A stretch of 64,000 nucleotides of DNA from Rattus norvegicus (taxonomy: Eukaryota; Chordata; Mammalia; Rodentia; Muridae). Position 1 is the first letter of the stretch. Each line of letters starts with the position of its first letter. The DNA is taken from assembly GCF_036323735.1 (NCBI RefSeq), contig NC_086036.1, positions 42,779,550-42,843,549 on the forward strand, read 5' to 3'. The notes beneath the pieces are model-generated. The model saw nothing but the letters and a program-made list of their open reading frames with translations. It made no database searches and was not told the DNA's origin. A program made the translations under genes and the position numbers. This document shows positions 21,779 to 32,428 of the stretch, piece after piece.

Positions 21779-21900
21779 CTGAGCCCACCCCCAATATCGG
21801 TCTTCCAATAAGGCCACATCGAGTCCCCAGATAGTTCCACTGACTAAGATACATGTGCCTGTGGGGGAACAGTCTCATTCAAACCACCACAGCACAGTTC
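21779..21900 (+). mobile_element. Old rodent interspersed repeat (RMER1-like), right part
   Basis: A continuation of the repeat at 20060-20280 after the nested insertions: 'gagcccacccccaatatc', 'aataaggccacatcgag', 'gatagttccactgac' and 'cattcaaaccaccac' follow in the same order as in intact relatives. Confidence 0.5.
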
Positions 21901-23100
21901 TGAGATCTGATAGGGTTATAGTTTGCTCAACTAGTAAGAAGTATTCAAAAAACTGTGGATATGTCTTGAGTGTTTAGAACGAAATGGTGACAAATTCAGT
22001 CGCTAGATTGAAGAATTTAGGCTCCAGGTGTCAAATAATTTTACTCCCAATGACATGACTTGCATCATTGAATTCTGTGGTGCTATAAGGCTAAAACTGG
22101 ACAAAAGTAAAGGTTAATTGCTTTAAATGTAGCTCTAGGGAGGGGCATAATGAAGAGAAGGGACCAGTGAGAGAGAGAAAAAAAATTGAACATTTGATAA
22201 ACATTGACCTTTCTGTTCAGACCTGTTTGTTCCTTTTGAAAATTGTGCTATACATCCATTATAAAATTTTTCAACCACTAGGATGGAGATATTGCAAATC
22301 AAAGACTTTCCTTCTCAAGCAGCTTGTTAGAGGTGAACATGCATGTTCAGGAACATGTTTGTATGGTTTATATATCACTGTTGCCTTCCAATACTGTTTT
22401 TTTTTTCTCACCCCTACAGGGTGGCTAGTTGATTTAGCACCGAAAAGGCAGCCTTTATTGTTGTTTATGCAAACTAGAAATTTCAACATTTGAGAAAACC
22501 AAAAACCAAATTACAGACTTCAATTATCTGTTGTGGTATAACACCCCATTCCCAAATGTATAGGCTCTTTGGTACCTCTCTCTGGTTCTGTGAGCTGACT
22601 GGGCATTAGTGACAGGCCCTCAATTATACTATTAGATCCTCATTTGTGTGTTTGAAAGCCCACAGTGTCCATAGCTGTGACTTTCTGAATGTCCAGAAAT
22701 CTGGTCTCACCTGATTTCTTCATGAAGAATCAGGCACCTTGGGGCCCTATGCTCTTACATTGTATATTTGTGGATGGTTGGGTTTATGAAGAATGGTGGT
22801 CAGTAGTTCTATTTTCTTGAGTAAAACTAGCTTGTGAGACAGAGGGAAAAGAATTTGCTAGGTTAGTAGGGCTTTGGCTGTGATTGTCTTAGCATTACCT
22901 CTGTTAGCCAAAACACTCACTGGCTCTGCTGTTGTTCCCACTAATAAAGGGTCCCATTCTTGATGGGAGTGGAAGTCAGTCTTACAATAGAACACATGAG
23001 TCAACAGGCATGACAAACCTATCTGCTGCGCTATAGTACATGTGATATCTCTGAGGACCAAGCTATTTATCACGCATTCTGATAAAAAGTCACCTGTTTT
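21901..23100. other. Intergenic DNA, no gene recognised
   Basis: Overlapping open frames on both strands (22167-22493 plus, 22271-22489 minus, 22858-23073 minus) have no recognisable domain or splice context. The stretch near 22530-22650 may be an ancient repeat that I cannot name. Confidence 0.4.
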
Positions 23101-23109
23101 ACCCTATTG

Positions 23110-23500
23110 TGATATGGCTGTAAAATGAACTTTACATGGATTGTGTTAGCATCTTGTCTAAGCCCACCCAACAGTTACCTGGCAACATCCATGTATGCCT
23201 GACTCATTATAAAAGGAGCTGTTTGCCCCCTCCTCTCTTTTGCTCTTACTCTTGCCTTCCTGCTCCAGCTCGCTCCCAGTTCCCTTGCCTCCTCTTTCTA
23301 CATGTGCTCATGGCTGGGCTCTACTTCTCTATGTTTTTCTCTCTCTCTGCCTTTCTCTGCCTCTACTACCCTCTCAACTCCCCTACCCATGCCCTGAAAT
23401 AAACTCTATTCTCTACTCCAGTGCTCTATGTGTGTGTGGGGAGTCCCTCAGGGGGAAGGGATGCCTTAGCCTGGGCCCGCACCACCCCCATACCTGACCA
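23110..23500 (+). mobile_element. Probable solo LTR of an endogenous retrovirus
   Basis: LTR-like arrangement on the plus strand: an upstream segment, a TATA box (tataaaag, 23208-23215), a pyrimidine-rich leader of about 170 bp, a polyadenylation signal (aataaa, 23398-23403), then a short downstream R/U5-like segment with 'gggagtccctcaggggg'. No gag, pol or env coding sequence flanks it, so it would be a solo LTR. The family (probably an ERVK-type rodent LTR) and the exact ends are uncertain. Confidence 0.5.
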
Positions 23501-24344
23501 CATCTCCATAGAACATATCCTCCCTTTCTTTGTTTACAAACACATCCGATTGTCTGCTCACCATTTTAATGTATGTGTTCCAGTTTTCCCAGCTTGTATA
23601 TGGGATGCACAGAAATGATACAACAGATACTAGATACCAATTATACACTTAGTCCCTGGATCCAAAGAGATGCACACCATGTATTCCTCATCAACAGAAT
23701 GTCTTATTTCAAGGATTGAAAAATGGAACTCCTTAGCTGGGGCACCTCCTTTGCCTGCTGGACTTCACCAACTAGTCGTCTTCCCCTCAAGTGAGCTAAC
23801 TGAAAACCATGCATTTGGTTCTTACCTACTTAATGCTCAGTCCTGAGTCCATCCTTCCAGACAGAGTCTTCCCTGTGATAGGGAAGCTAGAGAATGCACG
23901 AAGATGAGGCAAAAAGGGTCAAAATAATAGAGTCGCGCAGAATAGGTCAATATAGTCCATTCCAAGAGCAGCGGCACTCTGGAATCATGGGTACCTCTGC
24001 CAGAGTCTATTAGTGAGGTGATCAGCAGCTGGTTTCTGATGAAAACAGTCAGAGCACAGTGAGGAAGAAGAAATTCATTCTAGGCTATTTGGCTATTTTC
24101 TTTCCCCCCTTTTTTTTAAGATTGAGTTTTTTGTTTTTTGGTTTTCTTTTTTGTTTTTATTTTTGATCATTTCTTAAATTCAGAGGATACACCTTTGAAG
24201 AGGCCAAATCCACTTAAGAGTTTTAAATGTTTATGTTTATGTTTTAAAAATTATTTTTGTTCCTTCTACAACTTTCAATGAACTTAAAATAATTTATCAA
24301 ATAGAATATTCATAATTTGCAAACATTTTCTCACCTTGTTATTA
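23501..24344. other. Non-coding DNA flanking the tandem array
   Basis: No gene is recognised. A T-rich stretch runs at about 24105-24165. From about 24213 to 24344 the sequence is a diverged relative of the end of each array unit (compare 30811-30930): shared blocks include 'ttatgtt', 'aaaattatttttg' and 'ttcataattt' in the same order, with an extra segment of about 30 bases here. Near-identity with the units begins at 24345. Confidence 0.6.
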
Positions 24345-24381
24345 GACAGCATTTTAGACTATGTAAACCAAATACTAACAA

Positions 24382-24387
24382 TTTATT
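24382..24387 (-). promoter_or_regulatory. Polyadenylation signal AATAAA, gene copy 1
   Basis: The minus strand reads AATAAA about 480 bases after the stop codon of gene copy 1. It lies 38 bases before the unit boundary, so the predicted transcript ends almost exactly at the edge of the duplicated unit. Confidence 0.6.
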
Positions 24388-24412
24388 AAAACCAATAATT
24401 AAAATAAACACA

Positions 24413-24489
24413 ACATTGAAAACATCAGAAGGAATAAAAAGGAGCAATACTTAAACAGAATATTGAATACATCAGAAGGAGTAAAAAGG
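24413..24489. repeat. Short direct repeat in the 3'UTR (2 x 30 bp)
   Basis: 24413-24442 and 24460-24489 are near-identical 30-base segments built on 'acatcagaaggaataaaaagg', spaced 47 bases apart, with three mismatches. The arrangement is present in every unit; in units 3-6 one of the mismatches is absent. Confidence 0.8.
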
Positions 24490-24864
24490 CTATTTCTCAG
24501 GGGAGGGAAGTCTGGCTGTGGGATTGGAACTGCTGCTGGATTGAAATCAGCAGCTGATCGTGAGTTACAGGAACAATAGCTCAGATATAGCACAGAGTGC
24601 AATTGATGAGCAGAGGTGACAGTGCCATCCTCTAAATAGGTAGGCCCACTATAACAAGCAGGACATGACTGAAAGATACCTCGTATGTACAGACATACTG
24701 AGAAACAGCTTCCACAGCTGCTATCCTGTGTGCTGTCTGGGCTGCTGCCGCCACATCTGTCTACAGGGACTCATGCATCACAGAAACTTCTGGGGGTTTT
24801 TGTGCCCAGCAGCTCTGGTGCACAAGTTCGTTCTGGCTCCAGAGTGGCTCTTTCCCCTGCTGAT

Positions 24865-25781
24865 TTACACCCACTCAATGTGCGGATCTGAGGCAGTGTG
24901 TCTCCCCAGATCTGAGTCTTCCTCATCCTTGGTTTGTGAATCCTTGGCATGTTCTTCCTGCAACTGGGTCAGGAGCCTCTTGACGCGGACACTAAGATCA
25001 GAGTGTGGCATGCACACACTCAAGTAGGCCTTCAGGTATTTCAGAGGCAACAGGTCTGCTGGGTCACAAAAGTCCTCAGGATTCGTGTCCATCCATGTTT
25101 CCAGGAAGCTACAGAGGGTGTTCTTTACTTGTTCGTCCTCTTTAGAATAAGGTTTGAAGTAAGCATACCTAGAAAAGACCAAAGAGTATGTCACCTCTAA
25201 AGTCCCAGTCCCCTCACCTAATACTGTCACTTCTGGCTGCTCTCAGATATATTTGTTCAGATGTACACAATAGGTGCTTTCCATGTATCTGTGCCAAAGA
25301 TGAACACAGGTGTCTGTATCCAGACCTCTCCTTGGTCACATGGTTTTCTGCATTGTCTTTCATGGATCTCTACTTTGGACACATCTCTACTGCTACTCCA
25401 ATATTTCTAGTACCTCCTTTATGTATGAGAGAATTGCATTCACTAAGGCCTCAGAAATATTGCCAGAATGGTAAAGAGCTTTTCAAAGGTAGAGGGGTTG
25501 GTTACAACCATTTTAGGGTCTCAGCTCTGGACAGCCCAATCCCTTGAACCAAGCATGGGAGAAGGAATTACTTAAAGCATGCTAATGGGTTCTGACAATT
25601 ATGTAGACAAGAAAAAGATGGAGACAGAGACAGAGACTGAAACGTAGACAGAGCCAGAGCCTGAGATAGAGACAAGAGATAGAGAGTGAGACAGAGAGGG
25701 AGAGGAAGAAGAAACGGAGAGGGAAACAGAAGAGAAAGGAAGATGGGGATGGAGATGAGGGAGAGGGAGAGGGAGAGCCAT

Positions 25782-25846
<65 letters not shown>

Positions 25847-26507
25847 GGGAGAGAGAGAGAGGAGAGACACATACAAACATATAGAGACTTGAAGGGCATA
25901 AAGGGAGTGGACCAGAGAGACAGGGTGAGAGAGACAGAGTAGGGCAGATGGGAATTCCTGAAACCAACAGGAGGGTCAGAAATGATGGACGTGGAGATGG
26001 GCACTCACCTCACAAAAACCAGGTCCAACACCTGTAGGGGGGTGGCAAAATATCTGTATGTAGACAGAAAAGCAAGGACTGAGAAGGGGTCCCATTCCTT
26101 CAGAGAAGGCACCAGGGTGTTCATCTGCTCAACCACAGCCTTTGCCCTGGAGCAGGCCTCTCTCTGGGACTCCATCTGGTCGTGTTGGGCGGAAGCATTC
26201 TCCACCTGAAGAGAGATTAAAGTTGAAGGTTCAAACTGGCTCAGATCTGCACCCTTCTGAATGGTTCTCCTCATCCAAGTTTACCTGAATTATCTCAATG
26301 CCAAACCCACAGAGAAAAGAGAGCACTTACCTGGTCTGTGTGTTCCTGTCCTTGGCTGGCCTTGGTCAAATTTGTTCCCTTTCGGGAAAATGGCCACAGG
26401 CGTTGAAAGCAAGAGTGAATCCTCTGCCTCCAGACACCATCATGGCCTTCCCTGTTGTGTCTCCTGAGGCCTGAGCCTCGAGTAGTCCGAAGACAGCAAG
26501 AAAACAT
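24865..26507 (-). CDS. RalGDS-like RasGEF_N-only protein, copy 1 (3 exons, 225 aa)
   Basis: Three exons: 26331-26507 (59 codons, from MFSCC), 26009-26205 and 24865-25168. Donors are ccag|gtaagt and tgag|gtgagt; acceptors are ctcttcag|gtgg and ttctag|gtat. Intron phases 0 and 2 join into one open frame. ATG context is favourable (A at -3). Residues about 80-195 resemble the RasGEF_N domain of RalGDS/RGL exchange factors: 'AFLSTYRYFATPLQVLDLVF' and 'FLETWMDTNPEDFCDPADL', then 'SVCMPHSDLSVRVKRLLTQL'. An acidic tail follows and the frame stops at V225. The catalytic CDC25 and Ras-association domains of the family are absent. In full-length GEFs this domain packs against the catalytic domain, so exchange activity is not expected; a scaffold or decoy role is conjecture. 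The alternative is a transcribed duplicated pseudogene, but all six copies stay open. Confidence 0.78.
25788..25866. repeat. (GA)n tract in intron 2, unit 1
   Basis: A nearly pure GA run preceded by about 150 bp of purine-rich sequence. On the gene's sense strand it is a CT tract within the 840-bp intron 2. The serine/leucine-rich open frames across it in all frames are artefacts. Its length differs between units. Confidence 0.95.
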
Positions 26508-27170
26508 CCTGCCCTCTCTACTGTCTCTGACAAGTGAGCCTGTAGGCCTTGCTCTAACCAGCAGGTTGCCTGGTTACCAAGGTTCTGCATTGTGAGGTCT
26601 ACTTCATGAGGGTGGTTCCATTACTGTAGCTCTTTGATCAGGACATTCCTTAAAGGCTCCCATGTCCCCTTCCATTTCCTAGGTGCACAAATAAACTCAG
26701 GAATACATGTGTTTCCCACTGCGCTGTCCCCAGAGATATCTTAATACAGCCAGCACCTCAGCTGTGCAGTCTCAGTCCCTACTGTGGAGCTGCATCTGTG
26801 AGCATGATCATAAATTCAGCCCTACGTATCCCCATCTACCATGAACATACCCTAGGCCTTTTTCCTTGCCTTTATGTGACCTTGTATGTGTTCTGTGTGG
26901 AAGGAGACCATATGCATGCTTGTGACAGGCAGTAGCCCCACAATGTCAGTGTGCTTGCATAGGAATTTTTTTCCCCAGGATCAGTTTCCACCACCATGGT
27001 CATCTTAGGTCTTAAACCCACAAGTTTATATCACTTTGTAAACAGCCGACTGAGGCACATCCACCATCGTATAAGATGGCACCCTAACACTCTTTCAAAG
27101 TGGATTCATCCTCCATTGCTTTGTCTTTCAATTCCTACTGGTGTCCTTGATCTAATCCTCTCCAGTGATT

Positions 27171-27260
27171 GATACTCTCTCTCTCTTTCATATATATATA
27201 TCTATATCTATATAGATAGATAGATAGATATAGATGTAGATGTAGATATAGATATAGATG
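27171..27260. repeat. CT/AT/GATA compound microsatellite, unit 1
   Basis: A short CT run, then AT dinucleotides, 'tagatagatagata' and 'gatgtagatata' repeats. It lies about 0.7 kb upstream of the gene's start codon and varies in repeat number between units. Confidence 0.93.
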
Positions 27261-28479
27261 TAACACAATGTGTGTTAGTATATACCTAACATACTTATAT
27301 ACATAATCTCCATGAGCACTATTCTTGTCAACTCTAGCAGAACCCATTCGTTCATATTCAAAATAGGGCAGCTTCCAAGTACATTTAGCCACCTGGTTTA
27401 TCAGTTTTCACTAAGACAGGGCAACTTTTCTCCTATTAACTCAGTGAGTGGAATGGCTCCCTTAGTCAGGAAACAGAGTCAGAGACAGTCCCTGCTCCCA
27501 CTACTAAGGCTTCACAGGAAGATGAAGCTACACAAGTGTTGCAAGGTCCTGCGGGTCCATGTCAGTCCAGTGTAGGATACCAGGTCACCCTGCAGGATCT
27601 CTGGTGGACATTTCAGTCCCTGTATCCTATGGGCTTCTTTGACTGGATGTTCCCCCCAGTCCTGTGGTGTGCTCTACCTCTCAGCTCAAAGAAAATTTCC
27701 TCCAAATTTTCTACAATGTTTTTCTAGCTCTACCTAATGTATGACTGTGTGTCTTTGTACTTGTTCCATCACTTTCTAAGTGAGGCTTTTCTGATGACAA
27801 TTGTGTTAGCAATAATCTCCGAGTATACCAGAATATTACTAGAAATCCTTTCATTGGCATTTTTTCTATTCCCTTTTTTCTTTCATGTCTCTGTGTGCAT
27901 CTATGTCGATGGGTGGTCCAGTCTCTGGTTCTGGGTGCCTTAGGCATTGCGAGGTGTAGACATACTCCCATGTAATGGGGCTCAAATGTGTCAAGGCATT
28001 GGTTAGACCCTTTAGAAATTTGTTTCTTTTACTACAGTACATGATATAGGCTGTACAAAATGTAGATGAAACGTTTTCTTGCTGGGCTGATATCCTAATC
28101 TGTCCACTGAAAGTCTTTCTGGTTACATGAGAAGTCTCAATATCCCCAAATTCTAGGAATCTAAGCTGGGATCGCCTCTCATAGATTCCTAAGAGTTTCC
28201 ATTTCACTAGGATTCCAGCTTGTCCCAGAGATACCCCCAATTCTGATTTATTCTCCCAACCCTCTCTCCCAATTGGATCCTCCATTTTCTTTCCCTACCC
28301 TTCATTTAGACCCCTCCTCTACCTACCTCCCACCCCAATACGCCCAAATCGATGTTGATTTTCTTTCCCCTTCAGGGTGTGATGCATGTACCTCTTTCTT
28401 GGGGCCTCTTATTACTTAGGTTCTCTTTGTCTGTGTCTTTCTCTGTGTCAAGTAGTAGCATACTTGCTCTTTATTTTAA

Positions 28480-28925
28480 AATTAATTTCCACATTTAAGT
28501 GAATATATTATATTTGTTTCCAATTCCATTCATTTGCCAGAATAGAACCAGATGTTGCTTTTAACAGCTGAAGAATACCCAAGTGTGTAAAGGTAAAATA
28601 TTTCCTTTGTCCATTCTTCAATTGAAGAACTTTACGTTGTTTCTAGCCATTAACGAAAAAGATTGTATGATGATAGTTTAGCATGTTAACAGCTAGTATG
28701 TATTTTTTTCTACAAGCCCAAAGTGTTCACTTCCAAAGTTGTTGTTCAATTTTGCACTTCCACCAACAATAGAAAAGTGTTCCCTTTGCTTTAGCCATTC
28801 TGACAGGTAAGATAGAATCACAGTCATTTTATTTACATTTCCCTGATGACTAAGGATGTTGAACGTTTGTCTTAGTGCATTTAAGCGAGAACATTCTGTT
28901 GAGAATCCTGTTTAGATCGGTATTG
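28480..28925 (-). mobile_element. Old L1 ORF2 3'-end fragment, unit 1
   Basis: The reverse complement of a degraded L1 ORF2 C-terminal region: 'ccaattccattcatttgcc', 'cacttccaccaacaatag', 'agccattctgacaggtaaga' and 'ccctgatgactaaggatg', followed by 'ttgaacgttt'. It is present at the same place in all units, so it predates the array. Confidence 0.75.
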
Positions 28926-30967
28926 TTGGTCCATGTCCACCCAGCATGTCCACTGCAGAGGCATAGCATGGAGACTTTGACTGTGCTTATCCCAGAGAGC
29001 TTGCATTGAGACAATGGATGCTCCAGGAGTGAAAAATGCATTCTGAGATGGGAGATAGCCAAAGCTGGGATTCCTTGCCTTTCAGGCATCTAGTTGCCCC
29101 TTGAAAATTCTGCATGTTTCCAATGGGGGAAAAAAAGCCATAAACACTGACCTTACTACAGAACCTTTGACTTACAATGGTGTCAGGTTGGTTAGATATG
29201 CATGTCCTTCTGTGACACAAACATTGTGGGATTAATCAACAGATGTCTGACTGGACTTAAGACTCATTCTCTGAGTTGGACCTATACCCCACATGGCATT
29301 GCTGACCAAGAGCCTGAGACTAGATAGTTCAGGGACATGGGGAATATCTGAATAGGACTGTTCTACAAGAGAAAGATAAAAAAGTGATTCCTTAGGAACT
29401 GTTGGGCTCATAGACCAGTGCCTTCCTCAGCCTACTTCAGAGAAGCTTCAAGCAGATCACAAGACATACTGAGACCCATAAACAGAATTTATGTAGAGTG
29501 AGTCAACTAGGAGCACTCAGTCCTAACCTGGAGAAGTGTCTTCATGCACCCATCCTCCACACAGGATGATCTCCACTTGATAACCCTTTGCAATTGAAAG
29601 TTCAGATTTGGCTATGAGAATCTCCAGGTAAACAAACTTCTCTTTAGTGCAGTCCTCCTGTTCAGCAAGAAATGGCTAACAGAAAACGAACCCATTTATA
29701 TCTATGAATGAGGCTCCTGGTTCATAATGTCCTACCAGGACTTTGTGTAATTTAACTTTCATATTTCACTATTATTTATATAGAGACTTTTTCTCTTTTG
29801 TGTCTGCATGACCTTTGTGTATCTGCTCTGGATTCCATGTTATTGTTTTTAAGGGATTTTATGCTCATTCTTAGCCCTGGAGAAGGGGATTCTGAAATCT
29901 TCACACTTTCTGCAATGCTGACTGCAGCTGCTGTTTCCTGGGGAGGGAGAATCATGTTCGTCTGAGGGTGTGACCAGGGGTGGACTGACTGTATTCGTGC
30001 ACTCAGTCAGTGGACACATACCTATTCCTACATGATCCACATTACTTGAATGCAGAGAGTGAATAAAATAGGAATATGTTATCAAATATTATCATAAATA
30101 AGTTAATAAGAATAATTCATTTAATTAATTAATTAATACCAGAAGGGAGTCTGGTCAGCAAGGCATGCTATGAGTAGATGGATGTGATGAGGGGTGGATA
30201 CAATCAAAATGCTTTATATACTTTTCGAAAGTGTTTTCTTCATTTGAAAAACACCTTCCTACCCATTAAAACCCATTTTCCCAACTTTCAGCTCTCTGCC
30301 TGCGTAGATGTCTTCATTACGGAAATTCTTGCCTAATTCTAGACTAGTATTTGGCTTCATGGCTTTGAACAGTACCTTTGCTATTCCATAGCATGAGGTA
30401 GCACAAACTATAATTAATCAGTTCATCTACAGGAGACCACTTATCCAGTTTGGATTTCCCATTTCAATTCTTTGGGTGATTTTGATACATCGTTACAGGA
30501 ACTAAGTCAAATTAGTTGCCTTTATGGTTTGAAGAAATGCCGAATATTCCTGAAAGTAGGTAAGGCATTCCACAGGTGCCTTAGAAATGCGCCATGATTC
30601 TCTGATTCCCCATGCTCGCCAACCCTGGGAATATCTGGGTGTACAATATAGCGACTTCCATGTGGATTGAATTGTTAACCACTGGACAAAAGTGGTACCA
30701 TTTCTCAGGTTTAGTTTGAAGTTTACTGCCAGGTAATGTTGAACATTATTACATCTGATTTATTAGTGATGTGTAAAGTTCTATAGAAAAAAGACTATGT
30801 AGGACCTTTTATAATTTAAGCATGTCACTTAATTGTTTTCAAATGCTTATGTTCATCTTTTTAAAATTATTTTTTGTACCTTATACAACTTGGAATGTTC
30901 ATAATTTTCAGACGTTTTCTATCATTTGTAGACAGCATTTTAGACTATGTAAACCAAATACTAACAA

Positions 30968-30973
30968 TTTATT
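30968..30973 (-). promoter_or_regulatory. Polyadenylation signal AATAAA, gene copy 2
   Basis: Same position relative to the stop codon and unit edge as in copy 1. Confidence 0.6.
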
Positions 30974-31450
30974 AAAACCAATAATTAAAATAAACACAAC
31001 ATTGAAAACATCAGAAGGAATAAAAAGGAGCAATACTTAAACAGAATATTGAATACATCAGAAGGAGTAAAAAGGCTATTTCTCAGGGGAGGGAAGTCTG
31101 GCTGTGGGATTGGAACTGCTGCTGGATTGAAATCAGCAGCTGATCGTGAGTTACAGGAACAATAGCTCAGATATAGCACAGAGTGCAATTGATGAGCAGA
31201 GGTGACAGTGCCATCCTCTAAATAGGTAGGCCCACTATAACAAGCAGGACATGACTGAAAGATACCTCGTATGTACAGACATACTGAGAAACAGCTTCCA
31301 CAGCTGCTATCCTGTGTGCTGTCTGGGCTGCTGCCGCCACATCTGTCTACAGGGACTCATGCATCACAGAAACTTCTGGGGGTTTTTGTGCCCAGCAGCT
31401 CTGGTGCACAAGTTCGTTCTGGCTCCAGAGTGGCTCTTTCCCCTGCTGAT

Positions 31451-32367
31451 TTACACCCACTCAATGTGCGGATCTGAGGCAGTGTGTCTCCCCAGATCTG
31501 AGTCTTCCTCATCCTTGGTTTGTGAATCCTTGGCATGTTCTTCCTGCAACTGGGTCAGGAGCCTCTTGACGCGGACACTAAGATCAGAGTGTGGCATGCA
31601 CACACTCAAGTAGGCCTTCAGGTATTTCAGAGGCAACAGGTCTGCTGGGTCACAAAAGTCCTCAGGATTCGTGTCCATCCATGTTTCCAGGAAGCTACAG
31701 AGGGTGTTCTTTACTTGTTCGTCCTCTTTAGAATAAGGTTTGAAGTAAGCATACCTAGAAAAGACCAAAGAGTATGTCACCTCTAAAGTCCCAGTCCCCT
31801 CACCTAATACTGTCACTTCTGGCTGCTCTCAGATATATTTGTTCAGATGTACACAATAGGTGCTTTCCATGTATCTGTGCCAAAGATGAACACAGGTGTC
31901 TGTATCCAGACCTCTCCTTGGTCACATGGTTTTCTGCATTGTCTTTCATGGATCTCTACTTTGGACACATCTCTACTGCTACTCCAATATTTCTAGTACC
32001 TCCTTTATGTATGAGAGAATTGCATTCACTAAGGCCTCAGAAATATTGCCAGAATGGTAAAGAGCTTTTCAAAGGTAGAGGGGTTGGTTACAACCATTTT
32101 AGGGTCTCAGCTCTGGACAGCCCAATCCCTTGAACCAAGCATGGGAGAAGGAATTACTTAAAGCATGCTAATGGGTTCTGACAATTATGTAGACAAGAAA
32201 AAGATGGAGACAGAGACAGAGACTGAAACGTAGACAGAGCCAGAGCCTGAGATAGAGACAAGAGATAGAGAGTGAGACAGAGAGGGAGAGGAAGAAGAAA
32301 CGGAGAGGGAAACAGAAGAGAAAGGAAGATGGGGATGGAGATGAGGGAGAGGGAGAGGGAGAGCCAT

Positions 32368-32428
<61 letters not shown>

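Larger units (their letters stand above)
24345..30930. repeat. Tandem array unit 1 (6,586 bp)
   Basis: First complete unit of a head-to-tail segmental duplication. The unit is defined here to start at 'gacagcattttagac', the point where the left flank switches from diverged to near-identical. Order within the unit: 3' end and exons 3-2-1 of a minus-strand RalGDS-like gene, a CT/AT/GATA microsatellite, an old L1 fragment, an (AATT)n patch near 30117 and AT-rich non-coding DNA. I found no other supported gene from 26,508 to 30,930. Confidence 0.95.

Noticed and set aside
24399..24602. 67-codon minus-strand open frame downstream of the gene stop in every unit
   Set aside because: It lies between the stop codon and the AATAAA, in what is best read as the 3'UTR. 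No acceptor site connecting it to exon 3 was convincing.
24665..25027. 120-codon plus-strand open frame in every unit
   Set aside because: It is antisense to exon 3 and the 3'UTR of the RalGDS-like gene and has no domain of its own.
25568..26004. Overlapping 100-140-codon Ser/Leu/Pro-rich open frames in every unit
   Set aside because: They are translations of the intronic purine/pyrimidine tract, open in several frames at once and with unit-to-unit length changes that follow the microsatellite.
27866..28285. 139-codon minus-strand open frame repeated in the units
   Set aside because: It is interrupted by the same stop-creating substitution in units 4 and 6, has no domain that I recognise and no splice or promoter context. 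Its persistence elsewhere follows from the youth of the duplication.
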